Assembly (NCBI GenBank): GCA_016215605.1
Contig: JACRJB010000024.1
Coordinates: forward strand, 1 to 64,000
Length of the DNA stretch: 64,000 nucleotides
From: Rhodopseudomonas palustris
GTDB taxonomy: Bacteria > Pseudomonadota > Alphaproteobacteria > Rhizobiales > Xanthobacteraceae
Reading direction: 5' to 3'
Every line of letters begins with the position of its first letter. Position 1 is the stretch's first letter. Position numbers and translations under genes: made by a program. Below are positions 47,081 to 56,026 of the stretch, piece after piece. Under the pieces are notes generated by a model. That model had not been told where the DNA came from and searched no databases. It saw only the letters and a program-made list of their open reading frames with translations.

Positions 47081-48574
47081 CTATTGCAGGCTCAGCGCCA
47101 CGAAGCGCAGCTCGCCCTCGCCGTTCGAGACCAGCAGCAGCACCGACTTCTTGCCGTCCTTCTTGAGCTGATCGACGCGCTTCTTGATGTCGGCAGCGCT
47201 GGTCACGGTTTCCTGCGCGACTTCGACGATGACGTCGCCGGCGGACAGCCGCTTCTCGGCGGCGTCGGAGCCGCCGTCGACGCCGATCACCACCACGCCC
47301 TTGACGGTTTCCTTGATTTTGTAGCGGCCGCGCAGATCCTTCGACAGCGCCGCGAGATCGAGCCCGAGCGCCTTCTGCGTCACCGGCTTCTCCGGCTCGG
47401 GCTGCGCCTTGGCCGAGGCCGGCTGCGGCTTGGCGCCGTCGTCGAGGCGGCCGAGCGTGACTTGCTTGGTCTCTTCTTTGCCCTTGCGGATGATCACCAC
47501 GTCGACGGTCTTGCCGACCGCAGTATCGGCGACCACGCGCGACAGATCCTTCGGCTCCTTGACGTCCTTGCCGTCGAACTTGATCACGACATCGCCGGGC
47601 TCGATGCCGGCCGGCTTGGCCGGGCCCTTGTCGTCGATGCCGGCGACCAGCGCGCCGCGCGCCGGCTTGATGTTGAGGCTCTCGGCGATTTCGTCGGTGA
47701 CCTGCTGGATGCGCACGCCGAGCCAGCCGCGGCGCAGCTCGCCGAACTGGCGGAGCTGATCGACGACGCCGACCACGGTCTTCGATGGCACCGCGAAGCC
47801 GATGCCGATCGAACCGCCGGACGGCGAGATGATCAGCGTGTTGACGCCGATCACTTCGCCGTTCAGGTTGAACAGCGGGCCGCCGGAATTGCCGCGATTG
47901 ATCGCCGCGTCGGTCTGGATGTAGCTGTCGTAGGGCCCGGAATTGATGTCGCGGTTGCGCGCCGAGACGATGCCCGCGGTTACCGTGCCGCCGAGCGAGA
48001 ACGGGTTGCCGATCGCCACCACCCATTCGCCGAGCCGCAGCTTGTCCGAGTCGCCGAACTTCACCGCGACCAGCGGCTTGTTGGCCGGCGGCTTGAACTT
48101 CAGCACCGCGAGGTCGGTCTTCTTGTCGACGCCCACCAGCTCGGCTTTGATCTTGGTGCCGTCGTTCATGATGATGTTGATCTCGTCGGCGTCGGCGATG
48201 ACGTGATTGTTGGTCACGGCGATGCCGGCGGTGTCGACGATGAAGCCCGAGCCGAGCGAGTTGGTCTTGCGCGGACCGCCGCCCTTCTCGCCGCGACGGT
48301 TCTTGAAGAAGTCGTCGAAGAATTCCTCGAACGGCGATCCCGGCGGCAGATTCGGCTTGGCGCTGTTGCCCTCGCCGGGTCCGCTCTTGGCTTCGACGGT
48401 CTGGGTGGTCGAGATGTTGACCACCGCATCGATCACCTTCTCGGCGACGTCCGCGATGCCTTCGGGGCCGCGGGCTTGCGCGGGCGCCGTGGTGATGGCC
48501 GCAGCGGCGCCGAGGCACAGCGCCGTCAGGAGCGGCCTGATCCGAAAGCTGAAGGCAGAGATCGCAGCGGGCAT
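47081..48574 (-). CDS. Periplasmic serine protease DegP/HtrA
   Basis: A 497-residue Do-type protease-chaperone. A signal peptide covers roughly residues 1-34 (LTALCLGAAAAITTAPAQA). The catalytic triad is H124 (TNNHVI), D154 (KTDLAVL) and S230 (RGNSGGP). Two PDZ domains follow, about residues 275-375 and 405-490. It degrades or refolds damaged periplasmic proteins. Its position after hflK, hflC and DUF2065 is the standard alphaproteobacterial order and indicates an envelope quality-control operon. Confidence 0.93.
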   Translation of the reverse strand: MPAAISAFSFRIRPLLTALCLGAAAAITTAPAQARGPEGIADVAEKVIDAVVNISTTQTVEAKSGPGEGNSAKPNLPPGSPFEEFFDDFFKNRRGEKGGGPRKTNSLGSGFIVDTAGIAVTNNHVIADADEINIIMNDGTKIKAELVGVDKKTDLAVLKFKPPANKPLVAVKFGDSDKLRLGEWVVAIGNPFSLGGTVTAGIVSARNRDINSGPYDSYIQTDAAINRGNSGGPLFNLNGEVIGVNTLIISPSGGSIGIGFAVPSKTVVGVVDQLRQFGELRRGWLGVRIQQVTDEIAESLNIKPARGALVAGIDDKGPAKPAGIEPGDVVIKFDGKDVKEPKDLSRVVADTAVGKTVDVVIIRKGKEETKQVTLGRLDDGAKPQPASAKAQPEPEKPVTQKALGLDLAALSKDLRGRYKIKETVKGVVVIGVDGGSDAAEKRLSAGDVIVEVAQETVTSAADIKKRVDQLKKDGKKSVLLLVSNGEGELRFVALSLQ

Positions 48575-48760
48575 GATCGGGACATCTCCTGAAACGAGGC
48601 CGGGCGCCGGAGGCAGCCGCCTGAGAACCTTGCGCCCGATCCGGGGCGCGGGGCAAGCATCGGAATCGGTCGAAACTACCCCATCCGCAGCACCGATTAC
48701 GGCGAAAAACGGACGCCCGGGCTCACGTTGCCGTTGAAAACGGTCCGATCGCGGCGCGCC

Positions 48761-48961
48761 CTAGTGGCGGACCATCCAGATCAGGATCAGGCCGAGCACG
48801 GCCGAGACGAGGCCGACCGCCCGCAGCACGTTGTCGGGGGTCGCCAGCGCGCTCTTCATCGCACGCCGCATCCAGTTCGGGCTCGCGGCGAAGATCAGGC
48901 CTTCCAGCACGAACAACACACCCACCCCGATCAGGAGGTCGGCGAACGCGAAAGACCTCAT
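48761..48961 (-). CDS. DUF2065 small membrane protein
   Basis: A 66-residue protein with two hydrophobic helices (ADLLIGVGVLFVLEGLIF and GLVSAVLGLILIWMV) joined by SPNWMRRAM, the DUF2065 pattern. It is usually encoded beside hflKC and degP in proteobacteria, as here. Function unknown; probably an accessory of the HflKC complex or its protease partner. Confidence 0.85.
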   Translation of the reverse strand: MRSFAFADLLIGVGVLFVLEGLIFAASPNWMRRAMKSALATPDNVLRAVGLVSAVLGLILIWMVRH

Positions 48962-49117
48962 GCGACTGGTTCCTCCCGGCCGGAGGTCCGGCCTTGGCAG
49001 CGATTGTTGAAGGAGCGCGAACCCTGCGGTCCGCGCTCCTCATCTCGAGCCTGTTCTAGTCGAGCCGATCCCGGAACGCAAAACGAACAGCGCGCCGGTA
49101 TCCGTTCGCAGCTGCGC

Positions 49118-50044
49118 CTATCGCGGCGCAGCGGCCGGCTCGGGCGCGGCGGTGGTCGTCGGCCGGGCAGCGGACTTGCCGGAGGGGTTGCCGAAGAACC
49201 GGAAGAACTCCGAATCGGGCCGCAGCAGGAAGCGGGTGTCGGACGCCTTCAACGCCTGATCGTAGGCAGTCATCGAACGGTAGAACGCGAAGAAGTCGGG
49301 ATCCTTCGAATACGCCGTCGCGAACAACCGGTTACGCTCGGCGTCGCCGGAACCGCGAACCTCTTCGGCCTGCGAATTGGCCTCGGCGATGATCACGGTC
49401 GCTTCGCGGTCGGCCCTCGAGCGGATCTCCTGCGCCTTCTGTCCGCCCTGCGCGCGGAACTCGGCGGCCTCGCGCTGACGCTCGGTCTGCATCCGCTGGT
49501 ACACCGCCTGGCTGTTCTGCTCCGGCAGATCGGCGCGACGGATACGGACGTCGACCACCGAGATGCCGTAGCCTTCGGCCTCGCGGTCGAGCTGGCTGCG
49601 GATGCGGGCCATCAGGCCCTCACGCTCGTCGCGCACCACCTGGATGAAGGTGACCTCGCCGAGCACGCGGCGCAGCGCCGCGTTCAGCAGCGTGGTCAGC
49701 TGAATGTTGGCGGCCGGGATCGAGCCGATGCTCTGATAGAAGCGCAGCGCATTCTTGATGCGGTAGCGGGCGAACGCATCGACCACGAGCCGCTTCTGGT
49801 CCGAAGCGATGACTTCCTGCGACGGATTTTCGAGATCGAGAATCCGCTTGTCGATGCTGATCACGGTGTCGATGAACGGCGCCTTGAAGTGCAGGCCCGG
49901 TTCAGTGACGACGCGCACCGGCTCACCGAGTCGAACCAGCAGCACCTGCTCGGTCTGGCGCACGGTGAACAGCGACGACCAGCCGACGATGATCGCCACC
50001 AGGAGGACGATCAGGGCGACGATACCTGCGATACCGGCCTTCAT
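49118..50044 (-). CDS. hflC: FtsH protease regulator HflC
   Basis: A 308-residue SPFH-domain protein. It has an N-terminal membrane anchor (IAGIVALIVLLVAIIVGWS), the SPFH core (EQVLLVRLGEPVRVVTEPGLHFK), and a coiled coil with repeated Arg/Ala/Glu (ERQREAAEFRAQGGQKAQE). It ends in a Pro/Ala tail. It forms the HflK-HflC cage that surrounds and restrains FtsH in the inner membrane. Its ATG overlaps the hflK stop by 4 bp. Confidence 0.95.
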   Translation of the reverse strand: MKAGIAGIVALIVLLVAIIVGWSSLFTVRQTEQVLLVRLGEPVRVVTEPGLHFKAPFIDTVISIDKRILDLENPSQEVIASDQKRLVVDAFARYRIKNALRFYQSIGSIPAANIQLTTLLNAALRRVLGEVTFIQVVRDEREGLMARIRSQLDREAEGYGISVVDVRIRRADLPEQNSQAVYQRMQTERQREAAEFRAQGGQKAQEIRSRADREATVIIAEANSQAEEVRGSGDAERNRLFATAYSKDPDFFAFYRSMTAYDQALKASDTRFLLRPDSEFFRFFGNPSGKSAARPTTTAAPEPAAAPR

Positions 50045-51216
50045 CGGGTGCCTCCGCCCTGGGTCTGCTGGTTCTGCGGCGGCTGTGCCGGGGTCGCCGG
50101 CGTGGTGCGGCGCGGGCTCAGCTCACTCAGCGGCAGATACGGCACGATGCCCTGGCCTCCGCCGGCGCCGGAACCGGTTCCGGAATCGTAGACGAGCTTC
50201 TCGGCCGGGCCGAGCACGCGCTCCATGGTTTCGAGATAGATCCGCTGACGGGTCACGTCGGGAGCCTTCCTGTATTCTTCATAGACGTCGAGGAAGCGCG
50301 CGCTCTGGCCCTTGGCCTCGGCGACCGCCTGCCCCTTGTAGCCTTCGGCGGCCTGGATGATCTGCGCCGCGCGGCCCTTGGCGTCGGGGATGACGCGGTT
50401 GGCGTAGGTCTGCGCTTCGTTCTGCAACCGCTCGAGGTCGGCGCGCGCCGCCTGAACGTCGCGGAACGAATCGATCACCTGCTGCGGCGGGTCGACCTTC
50501 TGCATCTGCACCTGCTGCACGAGCACGCCGGCGCCGTAGCCGTCGAGCGTCTTCTGCATCAGTTCCTGCACGCCGGTTTCGATCGTGGTGCGGGCGCCGG
50601 TGAGGATCGGCTGGATGTTGGAGCGGCCGATCACTTCGCGCATCGCGCTCTCGGCCACCGCCTTCACGGTGCCCTCGGGGTTCTGGATGTTGAACAGGAA
50701 GTTGCCGACGCCGTCGGGCTTGATCCGCCACAGCACGGTGAAGTCGACGTCGACGATGTTCTCGTCACCGGTCAGCATCAGGCTTTCTTCCGGAACGTCG
50801 CGCACCGTGGTGCCGCGCCGCGCCGGATCGTTGATCAGCGTCATGCCGATGCTGATCGTCGACACGCGCAGCGCCTTCGGCAGCAGCACGGTCTCGATCG
50901 GATACGGCAGATGATAATTCAGGCCGGGCTGCACGGTGCGGACGTGCTTGCCGAAGCGCAGCACGACGCCGAGCTCTTCGGACTGCACCCGGAAGAAGCC
51001 GGACAGGCCCCAGATCGTCAACGCGCCGAGCACCGCGATGGCGATGCCGAGGCTGCTGAAATAACCGCCGGGAAGCAATTGCTGCAGCCGGTCCTGGCCG
51101 CGACGAAGCAGGTCTTCCAGATCAGGCGGCCGCGGTCCCGATGATTGCGGCCCGGAGCCCCAGGGACCCTTCGGGCCAGAACCCCACGGGCCTCCGCCTT
51201 GATTCTTCCACGGCAT
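50041..51216 (-). CDS. hflK: FtsH protease regulator HflK
   Basis: A 391-residue HflK. The N-terminus is Gly/Pro/Ser-rich (MPWKNQGGGPWGSGPKGPWG), then one membrane helix (SSLGIAIAVLGALTIWGLSG), the SPFH domain (VQPGLNYHLPYPIETV) and a long helical stalk (ADLERLQNEAQTYANRVIPD). ATG 51216 is chosen because it begins the glycine-rich family N-terminus; the upstream extension is not typical. It is the partner of HflC, translationally coupled to it. Confidence 0.95.
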   Translation of the reverse strand: MPWKNQGGGPWGSGPKGPWGSGPQSSGPRPPDLEDLLRRGQDRLQQLLPGGYFSSLGIAIAVLGALTIWGLSGFFRVQSEELGVVLRFGKHVRTVQPGLNYHLPYPIETVLLPKALRVSTISIGMTLINDPARRGTTVRDVPEESLMLTGDENIVDVDFTVLWRIKPDGVGNFLFNIQNPEGTVKAVAESAMREVIGRSNIQPILTGARTTIETGVQELMQKTLDGYGAGVLVQQVQMQKVDPPQQVIDSFRDVQAARADLERLQNEAQTYANRVIPDAKGRAAQIIQAAEGYKGQAVAEAKGQSARFLDVYEEYRKAPDVTRQRIYLETMERVLGPAEKLVYDSGTGSGAGGGQGIVPYLPLSELSPRRTTPATPAQPPQNQQTQGGGTR

Positions 51217-51365
51217 CAATAGTCTCCTCAGCGGTCCAGCGAGCGGACCGCAATTCGTGCACGGCTTTATAGGGGACGGGCCCGGCAGGCACAACGCGCG
51301 TCGTCACCTGTCGCGAGCTATGCCCTGACGCAATTTTGTCAATGTTGAGGGCGCTGCGCAGACGG

Positions 51366-51881
51366 TTAACGTGCAGTGCAGCGTCGATAGGTCACATAGG
51401 AGAAGTCGGCGCTGTCCTGCGGGCCGGCGGCGTGGCGCGAGCGCGCGATCTCCTGCCATTGCGCCGGGTCGAGCGACGGGAACGTGGTATCGCCCTGCGG
51501 GCTCGCATGTACCTCGGTCAATTCGATACGCGCGGCGCGCGGCAGGAAGCGCGCGTAGATCTCGGCGCCGCCGATCACCATGATTTCGGTGGCAAAACGC
51601 CGCAGCGCGTCGCCCGTCGCAACCTGCTCGGCGGCGTCGAACGAGGGCGCGACCACCACGCCCTCCGCCTGGAGATGCGGGTCGCGACTCACCACGATGT
51701 TAGTCCGTGCCGGCAGCGGCCGGCCGATCGACTGATAGGTCTTGCGGCCCATGATCACCGGCTTGTTCAGCGTGATCTCTTTGAACCGCTGCAGATCGGA
51801 TTTGAGCCGCCACGGGATCGCGTTGCCCTGCCCGATCACGCCGTTGTCGGCGACCGCCACGACGAGGACGATGGCAATCAT
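51366..51881 (-). CDS. folA: Dihydrofolate reductase
   Basis: A 171-residue DHFR. The substrate-binding acid is D29 in IPWRLKSDLQRF, and the NADPH-binding phrases IMGRKTYQSIGRPLP and VIGGAEIYARF are present. It regenerates tetrahydrofolate after ThyA. It overlaps the stop of the upstream hypothetical gene by 4 bp, so it is translationally coupled to the inserted module between thyA and folA. Confidence 0.95.
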   Translation of the reverse strand: MIAIVLVVAVADNGVIGQGNAIPWRLKSDLQRFKEITLNKPVIMGRKTYQSIGRPLPARTNIVVSRDPHLQAEGVVVAPSFDAAEQVATGDALRRFATEIMVIGGAEIYARFLPRAARIELTEVHASPQGDTTFPSLDPAQWQEIARSRHAAGPQDSADFSYVTYRRCTAR

Positions 51882-52249
51882 GCGGCGGGACGGAGGATGA
51901 ACGCCTCGTCGACGTACGTGCCGTTGTGATAGGCACCTCGAACACGGCCATCGGGAGCTGTCGCGACTTTCACCGCCTGCACGATTTCATTTTCCGGTTT
52001 GACGACAGAATAACGCAAATCGTAACGGCCAGGCAGTTCGTCACGGTGATCAACAATCGTCTGAGCTACCCGGATCGTCTCCCGCAAGGTGTCATCGCCT
52101 CGCCCGCGAGGCACAATGAAAAGACGCCCGCGCCCTTCTTCGTCAAGTGCCCAGATTGCAGTGTCGACAACGAACCCGTCAGCCTCGAGAAAATCGAGCA
52201 ACCGACGAGCCGTTTCGAACTCCTCTGCTACAATTTGCTGCGCAGCCAT
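51878..52249 (-). CDS. Hypothetical partner of the HEPN-like gene, 123 aa
   Basis: I do not recognise this family. The protein starts MAAQQIVAEEFETARRLLDF and has alternating strands and helices (TAIWALDEEGRGRLFIVPRG, LPGRYDLRYSVVKPENEIVQ), with no membrane segment or nucleotidyltransferase GS motif. It overlaps the HEPN-like gene by 22 bp and folA by 4 bp, so all are probably translated from one message. Base composition is somewhat less GC-rich than thyA or folA. A two-gene module with the upstream HEPN-like gene is likely; its job is unknown. Confidence 0.7.
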   Translation of the reverse strand: MAAQQIVAEEFETARRLLDFLEADGFVVDTAIWALDEEGRGRLFIVPRGRGDDTLRETIRVAQTIVDHRDELPGRYDLRYSVVKPENEIVQAVKVATAPDGRVRGAYHNGTYVDEAFILRPAA

Positions 52250-52641
52250 GGGAGAATTCCTCCTTCGATAGCTCGGACTAGATTAGAAGCATCATCCCGT
52301 GTGACATCTCCATAGCGACTGGCTTCGTCCCATCCGTCTACAATCTGCCAAAATCCCTCGAACTCCACGTCGGTTTGCCGACGTAATTTGAGTTCATCTT
52401 CCAATCGACACATTTTCACGAGCTTTGAAAAATCGTGTGTAAACACGTCTTTTAGAAGGCTTCGATCGGGAAGCGTATCGGCTTTGAATTGGGCAGACAA
52501 GATAGCCTTCAGCGTCAGTTCGATCGCATATCCCGCCAGATAATAGGCGTTTCCGCTACTGCCAGCGTTCAGCAGAAGCTTGGCATCGTGCAGTTTTGCA
52601 TCGGACAGAGCGACCAACCGGGCTTTACTGATTTCGGCCAT
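52228..52641 (-). CDS. HEPN-like domain protein, 137 aa
   Basis: The N-terminal half fits a HEPN-type helical bundle: LHDAKLLLNAGSSGNAYYLA leading to GYAIELTLKAIL (residues 37-48), the hallmark helix of this fold, then VFTHDFSKLV. The classic RX4-6H ribonuclease motif is not evident, so an RNase toxin is not supported. The start at 52641 lies 5 bp after the thyA stop. The coding sequence is noticeably lower in GC than thyA. HEPN proteins often work with a small partner in toxin, defence or nucleotide-binding pairs; the overlapping downstream gene could be that partner. Confidence 0.7.
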   Translation of the reverse strand: MAEISKARLVALSDAKLHDAKLLLNAGSSGNAYYLAGYAIELTLKAILSAQFKADTLPDRSLLKDVFTHDFSKLVKMCRLEDELKLRRQTDVEFEGFWQIVDGWDEASRYGDVTRDDASNLVRAIEGGILPWLRSKL

Positions 52642-52646
52642 GGCTG

Positions 52647-53441
52647 CTACACCGCCACCTCCCCCTTGATATGCGGATGCGGGTCGTAGCCGTGCAGCGT
52701 GAAGTCCTCGTAGCGGAAGCCGAAGATGTCCTTCACGTCGGGAGCGATGGTCATCACCGGCAGCGCGCGGGGCGCGCGTGTCAGCTGCAGCCGCGCCTGT
52801 TCCAGATGGTTGGAGTACAGATGCGCGTCGCCGAGCGTGTGGACGAACTCGCCCGGCTTCAGCCCGGTGACCTGCGCCACCATCATCGTCAGCAGCGCGT
52901 AGGACGCGATGTTGAACGGCACGCCGAGAAACACGTCGGCCGAACGTTGATACAACTGGCACGACAGCTTGCCGCCGGCGACGTAGAACTGAAACAGGCA
53001 GTGGCACGGCGGCAGCGCCATCTTCTCGACGTCCGCCGGATTCCACGCGGTGACGATCAGCCGCCGCGAATCCGGGTTGCGCCTGATCATCTCGACGACA
53101 TTGCCGATCTGATCGATCGAGCCGCCGTCGGCGGTCGGCCAGGAGCGCCATTGCGCGCCGTAGACCGGGCCGAGATCGCCATTGGCGTCGGCCCATTCGT
53201 CCCAGATCGTGACGCCGTGGTCGCGCAGATATTTGATGTTGGTGTCGCCCTGCAGGAACCACAGCAGTTCGTGCACGATGGCTTTCAGCGGCAGCCGCTT
53301 GGTGGTCAGCATCGGAAAGCCGGCGGCGAGATTGAACCGCATCTGATGGCCGAACACCGACAGCGTGCCGGTGCCGGTGCGGTCGTGCTTCTCGGCGCCG
53401 TCGCTGAGGATGCGTTCGAGCAGATCGTGGTACTGGATCAT
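52647..53441 (-). CDS. thyA: Thymidylate synthase
   Basis: A 264-residue enzyme, the canonical length, making dTMP from dUMP and methylene-tetrahydrofolate. The catalytic cysteine is C146 in [29 protein letters not shown] binds substrate. ATG 53441 starts [12 protein letters not shown]; the longer frame adds an Arg-rich stretch not found in the family. In many relatives thyA is followed directly by folA; here two extra genes lie between. Confidence 0.96.
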   Translation of the reverse strand: MIQYHDLLERILSDGAEKHDRTGTGTLSVFGHQMRFNLAAGFPMLTTKRLPLKAIVHELLWFLQGDTNIKYLRDHGVTIWDEWADANGDLGPVYGAQWRSWPTADGGSIDQIGNVVEMIRRNPDSRRLIVTAWNPADVEKMALPPCHCLFQFYVAGGKLSCQLYQRSADVFLGVPFNIASYALLTMMVAQVTGLKPGEFVHTLGDAHLYSNHLEQARLQLTRAPRALPVMTIAPDVKDIFGFRYEDFTLHGYDPHPHIKGEVAV

Positions 53442-53595
53442 CGGTCGGCGGTGCTCGCGATGGCGCCGGCGTCGCGGCCGCCGGGTGCGGCCACCGGACA
53501 AGGCGGCGGATCGTCGGATGTGATGCCGAAAATACCCCTGCGGGTCGAAACCACAAGGCTTGATCGGCGCCGACCCGCAACCATCAACCGATTCG

Positions 53596-54609
53596 TCAGT
53601 TGTGCGAGCGCTTCAGCACCTGTCCCCATCTCTGCAACTCGGTCGCCACCAGCGCCGCCAGCGCCTGCGGCGTGCGCTGATCGGCCGGCGGAACGACGCC
53701 GCCGAGGCCGATCAGGGGGCCGCGGACATCGGGCTGATCCAGCGCCCGGACCACCGCCGCGTTCAGGGCCTCGACGATCGGCGCGGGGGTGCCCTTGGGC
53801 GCGAACAGCGCGTTCCAGGCTTCGACCTGAAAGGCCGGCAGGCCGGCCTCGGCGGCGGTCGGTACCGTCGGCACCGCCGCATCGCGGTCGGAGCTGGCGA
53901 TGACATAGGCCCTGACCACGTTGGTGCGCAGCGGCAGCACCGCGTTGACGATCTGGTCGCACATGTAGTCGACCTCTCCTGCCACCAGGGCATCCATCGC
54001 CGGTGCGGTCCCGTTGAACGGAACGCCGGTGGGATCGATCCCGAGCAGATGGTTCAGCAACATGCACGAAGCATAGGATACCGATCCGACTCCGGCATGT
54101 GCCATATTGAGCACGTGGGTGTGGCCGCGGACGTAAGCGACGAACTCGGTGAAATCGCTCGCCGGGAACTCGCGGCGGGCCAGCAACAGCATCGGCATCT
54201 TGGTCAGCAGCGCGATCGGCGCGAAATCCGTATCCGGGCGGTAGCCGAGTTTGGGATACAGCGCGACCGCCGCCGCATGGGTGCCCATGTGGCCCACCAT
54301 CAGCGTGTAGCCGTCGGGCGCGGCCTGGGCCACGCGCCGGGTCGCCAGCGTCCCACCCGCCCCGACCACGTTCTCGATGACGATCGGCTGGCCCAGCGTT
54401 TTCGCCATTTCGACGGAGACGATCCGCGCCACGGTGTCGGTCGGCCCGCCTTTGGCGAACGGCACGATCAGCGTGATCGGCCGCGACGGGTAGCCGGCCT
54501 GGCCCTGACCGACCACGTGCGAGGCCGGAAGCAGCACCAACATTGCGCAGGCAAAACCGATGACAGCGGCGACGCGTAGGAACGCGGTCGCGCGCGCGGC
54601 GAAAAGCAT
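53596..54609 (-). CDS. Tripartite tricarboxylate transporter binding protein (TctC/Bug family), copy 2
   Basis: A 337-residue periplasmic binding protein of the Bug family. A signal peptide leads into [19 protein letters not shown] and [19 protein letters not shown], both family hallmarks. ATG 54609 has GGAGACG upstream. It is related to the binding protein encoded immediately upstream but has diverged well beyond a recent duplication. It probably delivers a carboxylate to TctAB; the ligand is unknown. Confidence 0.9.
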   Translation of the reverse strand: MLFAARATAFLRVAAVIGFACAMLVLLPASHVVGQGQAGYPSRPITLIVPFAKGGPTDTVARIVSVEMAKTLGQPIVIENVVGAGGTLATRRVAQAAPDGYTLMVGHMGTHAAAVALYPKLGYRPDTDFAPIALLTKMPMLLLARREFPASDFTEFVAYVRGHTHVLNMAHAGVGSVSYASCMLLNHLLGIDPTGVPFNGTAPAMDALVAGEVDYMCDQIVNAVLPLRTNVVRAYVIASSDRDAAVPTVPTAAEAGLPAFQVEAWNALFAPKGTPAPIVEALNAAVVRALDQPDVRGPLIGLGGVVPPADQRTPQALAALVATELQRWGQVLKRSHN

Positions 54610-54847
54610 TCTTGCGTCTCCGGCAATAGAGCGCCAATCAGGAAAGATCGGGAGCAAATCAACCCGACCGAACAATGTCCATACAATTCACCACGCAGGG
54701 CGCGGCTGCGCAGGGCGCAGCTTGCTCATCCCGCGGATCGGACCAGGACGTCGCCGTGCCTGATCCGGATCCACAGTGCCCTCGCCTTGCCGGCAGGTGC
54801 GGCGGCGGTCGGCTATCGCCTCGCGCCGATCGCCGCGCCCGTTCGGC

Positions 54848-55834
54848 TCAGTTCGCGGCGGCGTCCCGCAGCACCGGGGTCCATTTGGCGATCTCGGCTT
54901 CCACCAGCTTGCCGAGCGCCTCCGGCGTGCGCTCCGCCGGCTCCGGGATCACGCTGCCGAGATCGAGCAGCCGCTTGCGGACGCCGGGGTCGTCGAGCGC
55001 CTTCACCGCCGCCGCGTTCAATGTCGCCACGATCGGCGCCGGCGTTCCCTTGGGCGCGAAGATCGCGTTCCAGGCCTGCGCCTTGAACGCCGGGAGGCCG
55101 CCTTCGGTGGTGGTCGGAAGATCCGGCTGCGACGCATTGCGATCGGGGGTTGCGATCGCATAGGCCTTGATCGTGCCGCCGTTGATCTGGGGCACCGCGT
55201 TGACGATCTGGTCGCACATGAAGTCAACCTGCTTGCCGACCAGCGCGTTCATCGCCGGGCCGGTGCCGTTGAACGGCACGCCGGTCGGCTTGATGTCGAG
55301 CACCGATTTCAACAGCTGACACGACACGTGAGAGACCGATCCGACGCCGGCATGCGCCTGGTTCAGCTTGTCTCCGCTGGCCTTCACGTAAGTGACGAAC
55401 TCGCGCAGGTCCTTCGCCGGGAAATCGCTGCGCGCCAGGATCAGGATCGGCGTGCCGGCGAGCAGCGACACCGGCTCGAAATCCTTGGTCGGATGATAGG
55501 CGAGCTTGGGATACAGCGGAACCGCGGCGGCATGCGTGCCCATATGGCCGGTGATCAGCGTGTAGCCGTCCGGGGTCGCGCGCGCCGCGCGGGTCGTGGC
55601 GGTGGTGCCGCCGGCACCGACGACGTTCTCGATCACGATCGCCTGGCCGAGAGTCGTCGACATGTGCTGAGCGACGATCCGCGCGATCACGTCGGTCGGG
55701 CCACCGGCCGCGAACGGCACGATCATGGTGATCGTGCGCGTCGGATAGTCCGCCGCCAACGCCGGCGTCAGAAGCGCAGCGCCTGCCGCGAGCGTGAAAC
55801 GGCCGAGCCTCAGCAGTCGGACAAACAAATTCAT
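54848..55834 (-). CDS. Tripartite tricarboxylate transporter binding protein (TctC/Bug family), copy 1
   Basis: A 328-residue Bug-family binding protein with signal peptide (LAAGAALLTPALA), YPTRTITMIVPFAAGGPTD and [21 protein letters not shown] 55834 follows AGGAGAAGTCACCCC. It lies after tctB and tctA on the same strand, completing a tctB-tctA-tctC transporter, with a second tctC downstream. Such operons import citrate or other di/tricarboxylates with a sodium or proton gradient. Confidence 0.9.
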   Translation of the reverse strand: MNLFVRLLRLGRFTLAAGAALLTPALAADYPTRTITMIVPFAAGGPTDVIARIVAQHMSTTLGQAIVIENVVGAGGTTATTRAARATPDGYTLITGHMGTHAAAVPLYPKLAYHPTKDFEPVSLLAGTPILILARSDFPAKDLREFVTYVKASGDKLNQAHAGVGSVSHVSCQLLKSVLDIKPTGVPFNGTGPAMNALVGKQVDFMCDQIVNAVPQINGGTIKAYAIATPDRNASQPDLPTTTEGGLPAFKAQAWNAIFAPKGTPAPIVATLNAAAVKALDDPGVRKRLLDLGSVIPEPAERTPEALGKLVEAEIAKWTPVLRDAAAN

Positions 55835-56026
55835 GGGGTGACTTCTCCTGACCCTGCGGATGTTATTGAGTTCGACAACAGCGCAACAACTAACAGTCGG
55901 CCAGAGTGGCGTATCGCCGCAGCCCGTCCGGCACACACCCCGGCATCACGCGGGTTCCGGACCGCGTGATGCCGACGTTCGATCAATCGAGACCTCCGGT
56001 CCTGAACGATCAGAACCGCAGCCGCC

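Noticed and set aside
51878-52641. Classification of the HEPN-like pair as a HEPN-MNT toxin-antitoxin system
   Set aside because: The partner lacks the nucleotidyltransferase GSxxxGxxxxxSDxD-type motif and the HEPN-like protein lacks RX4-6H.
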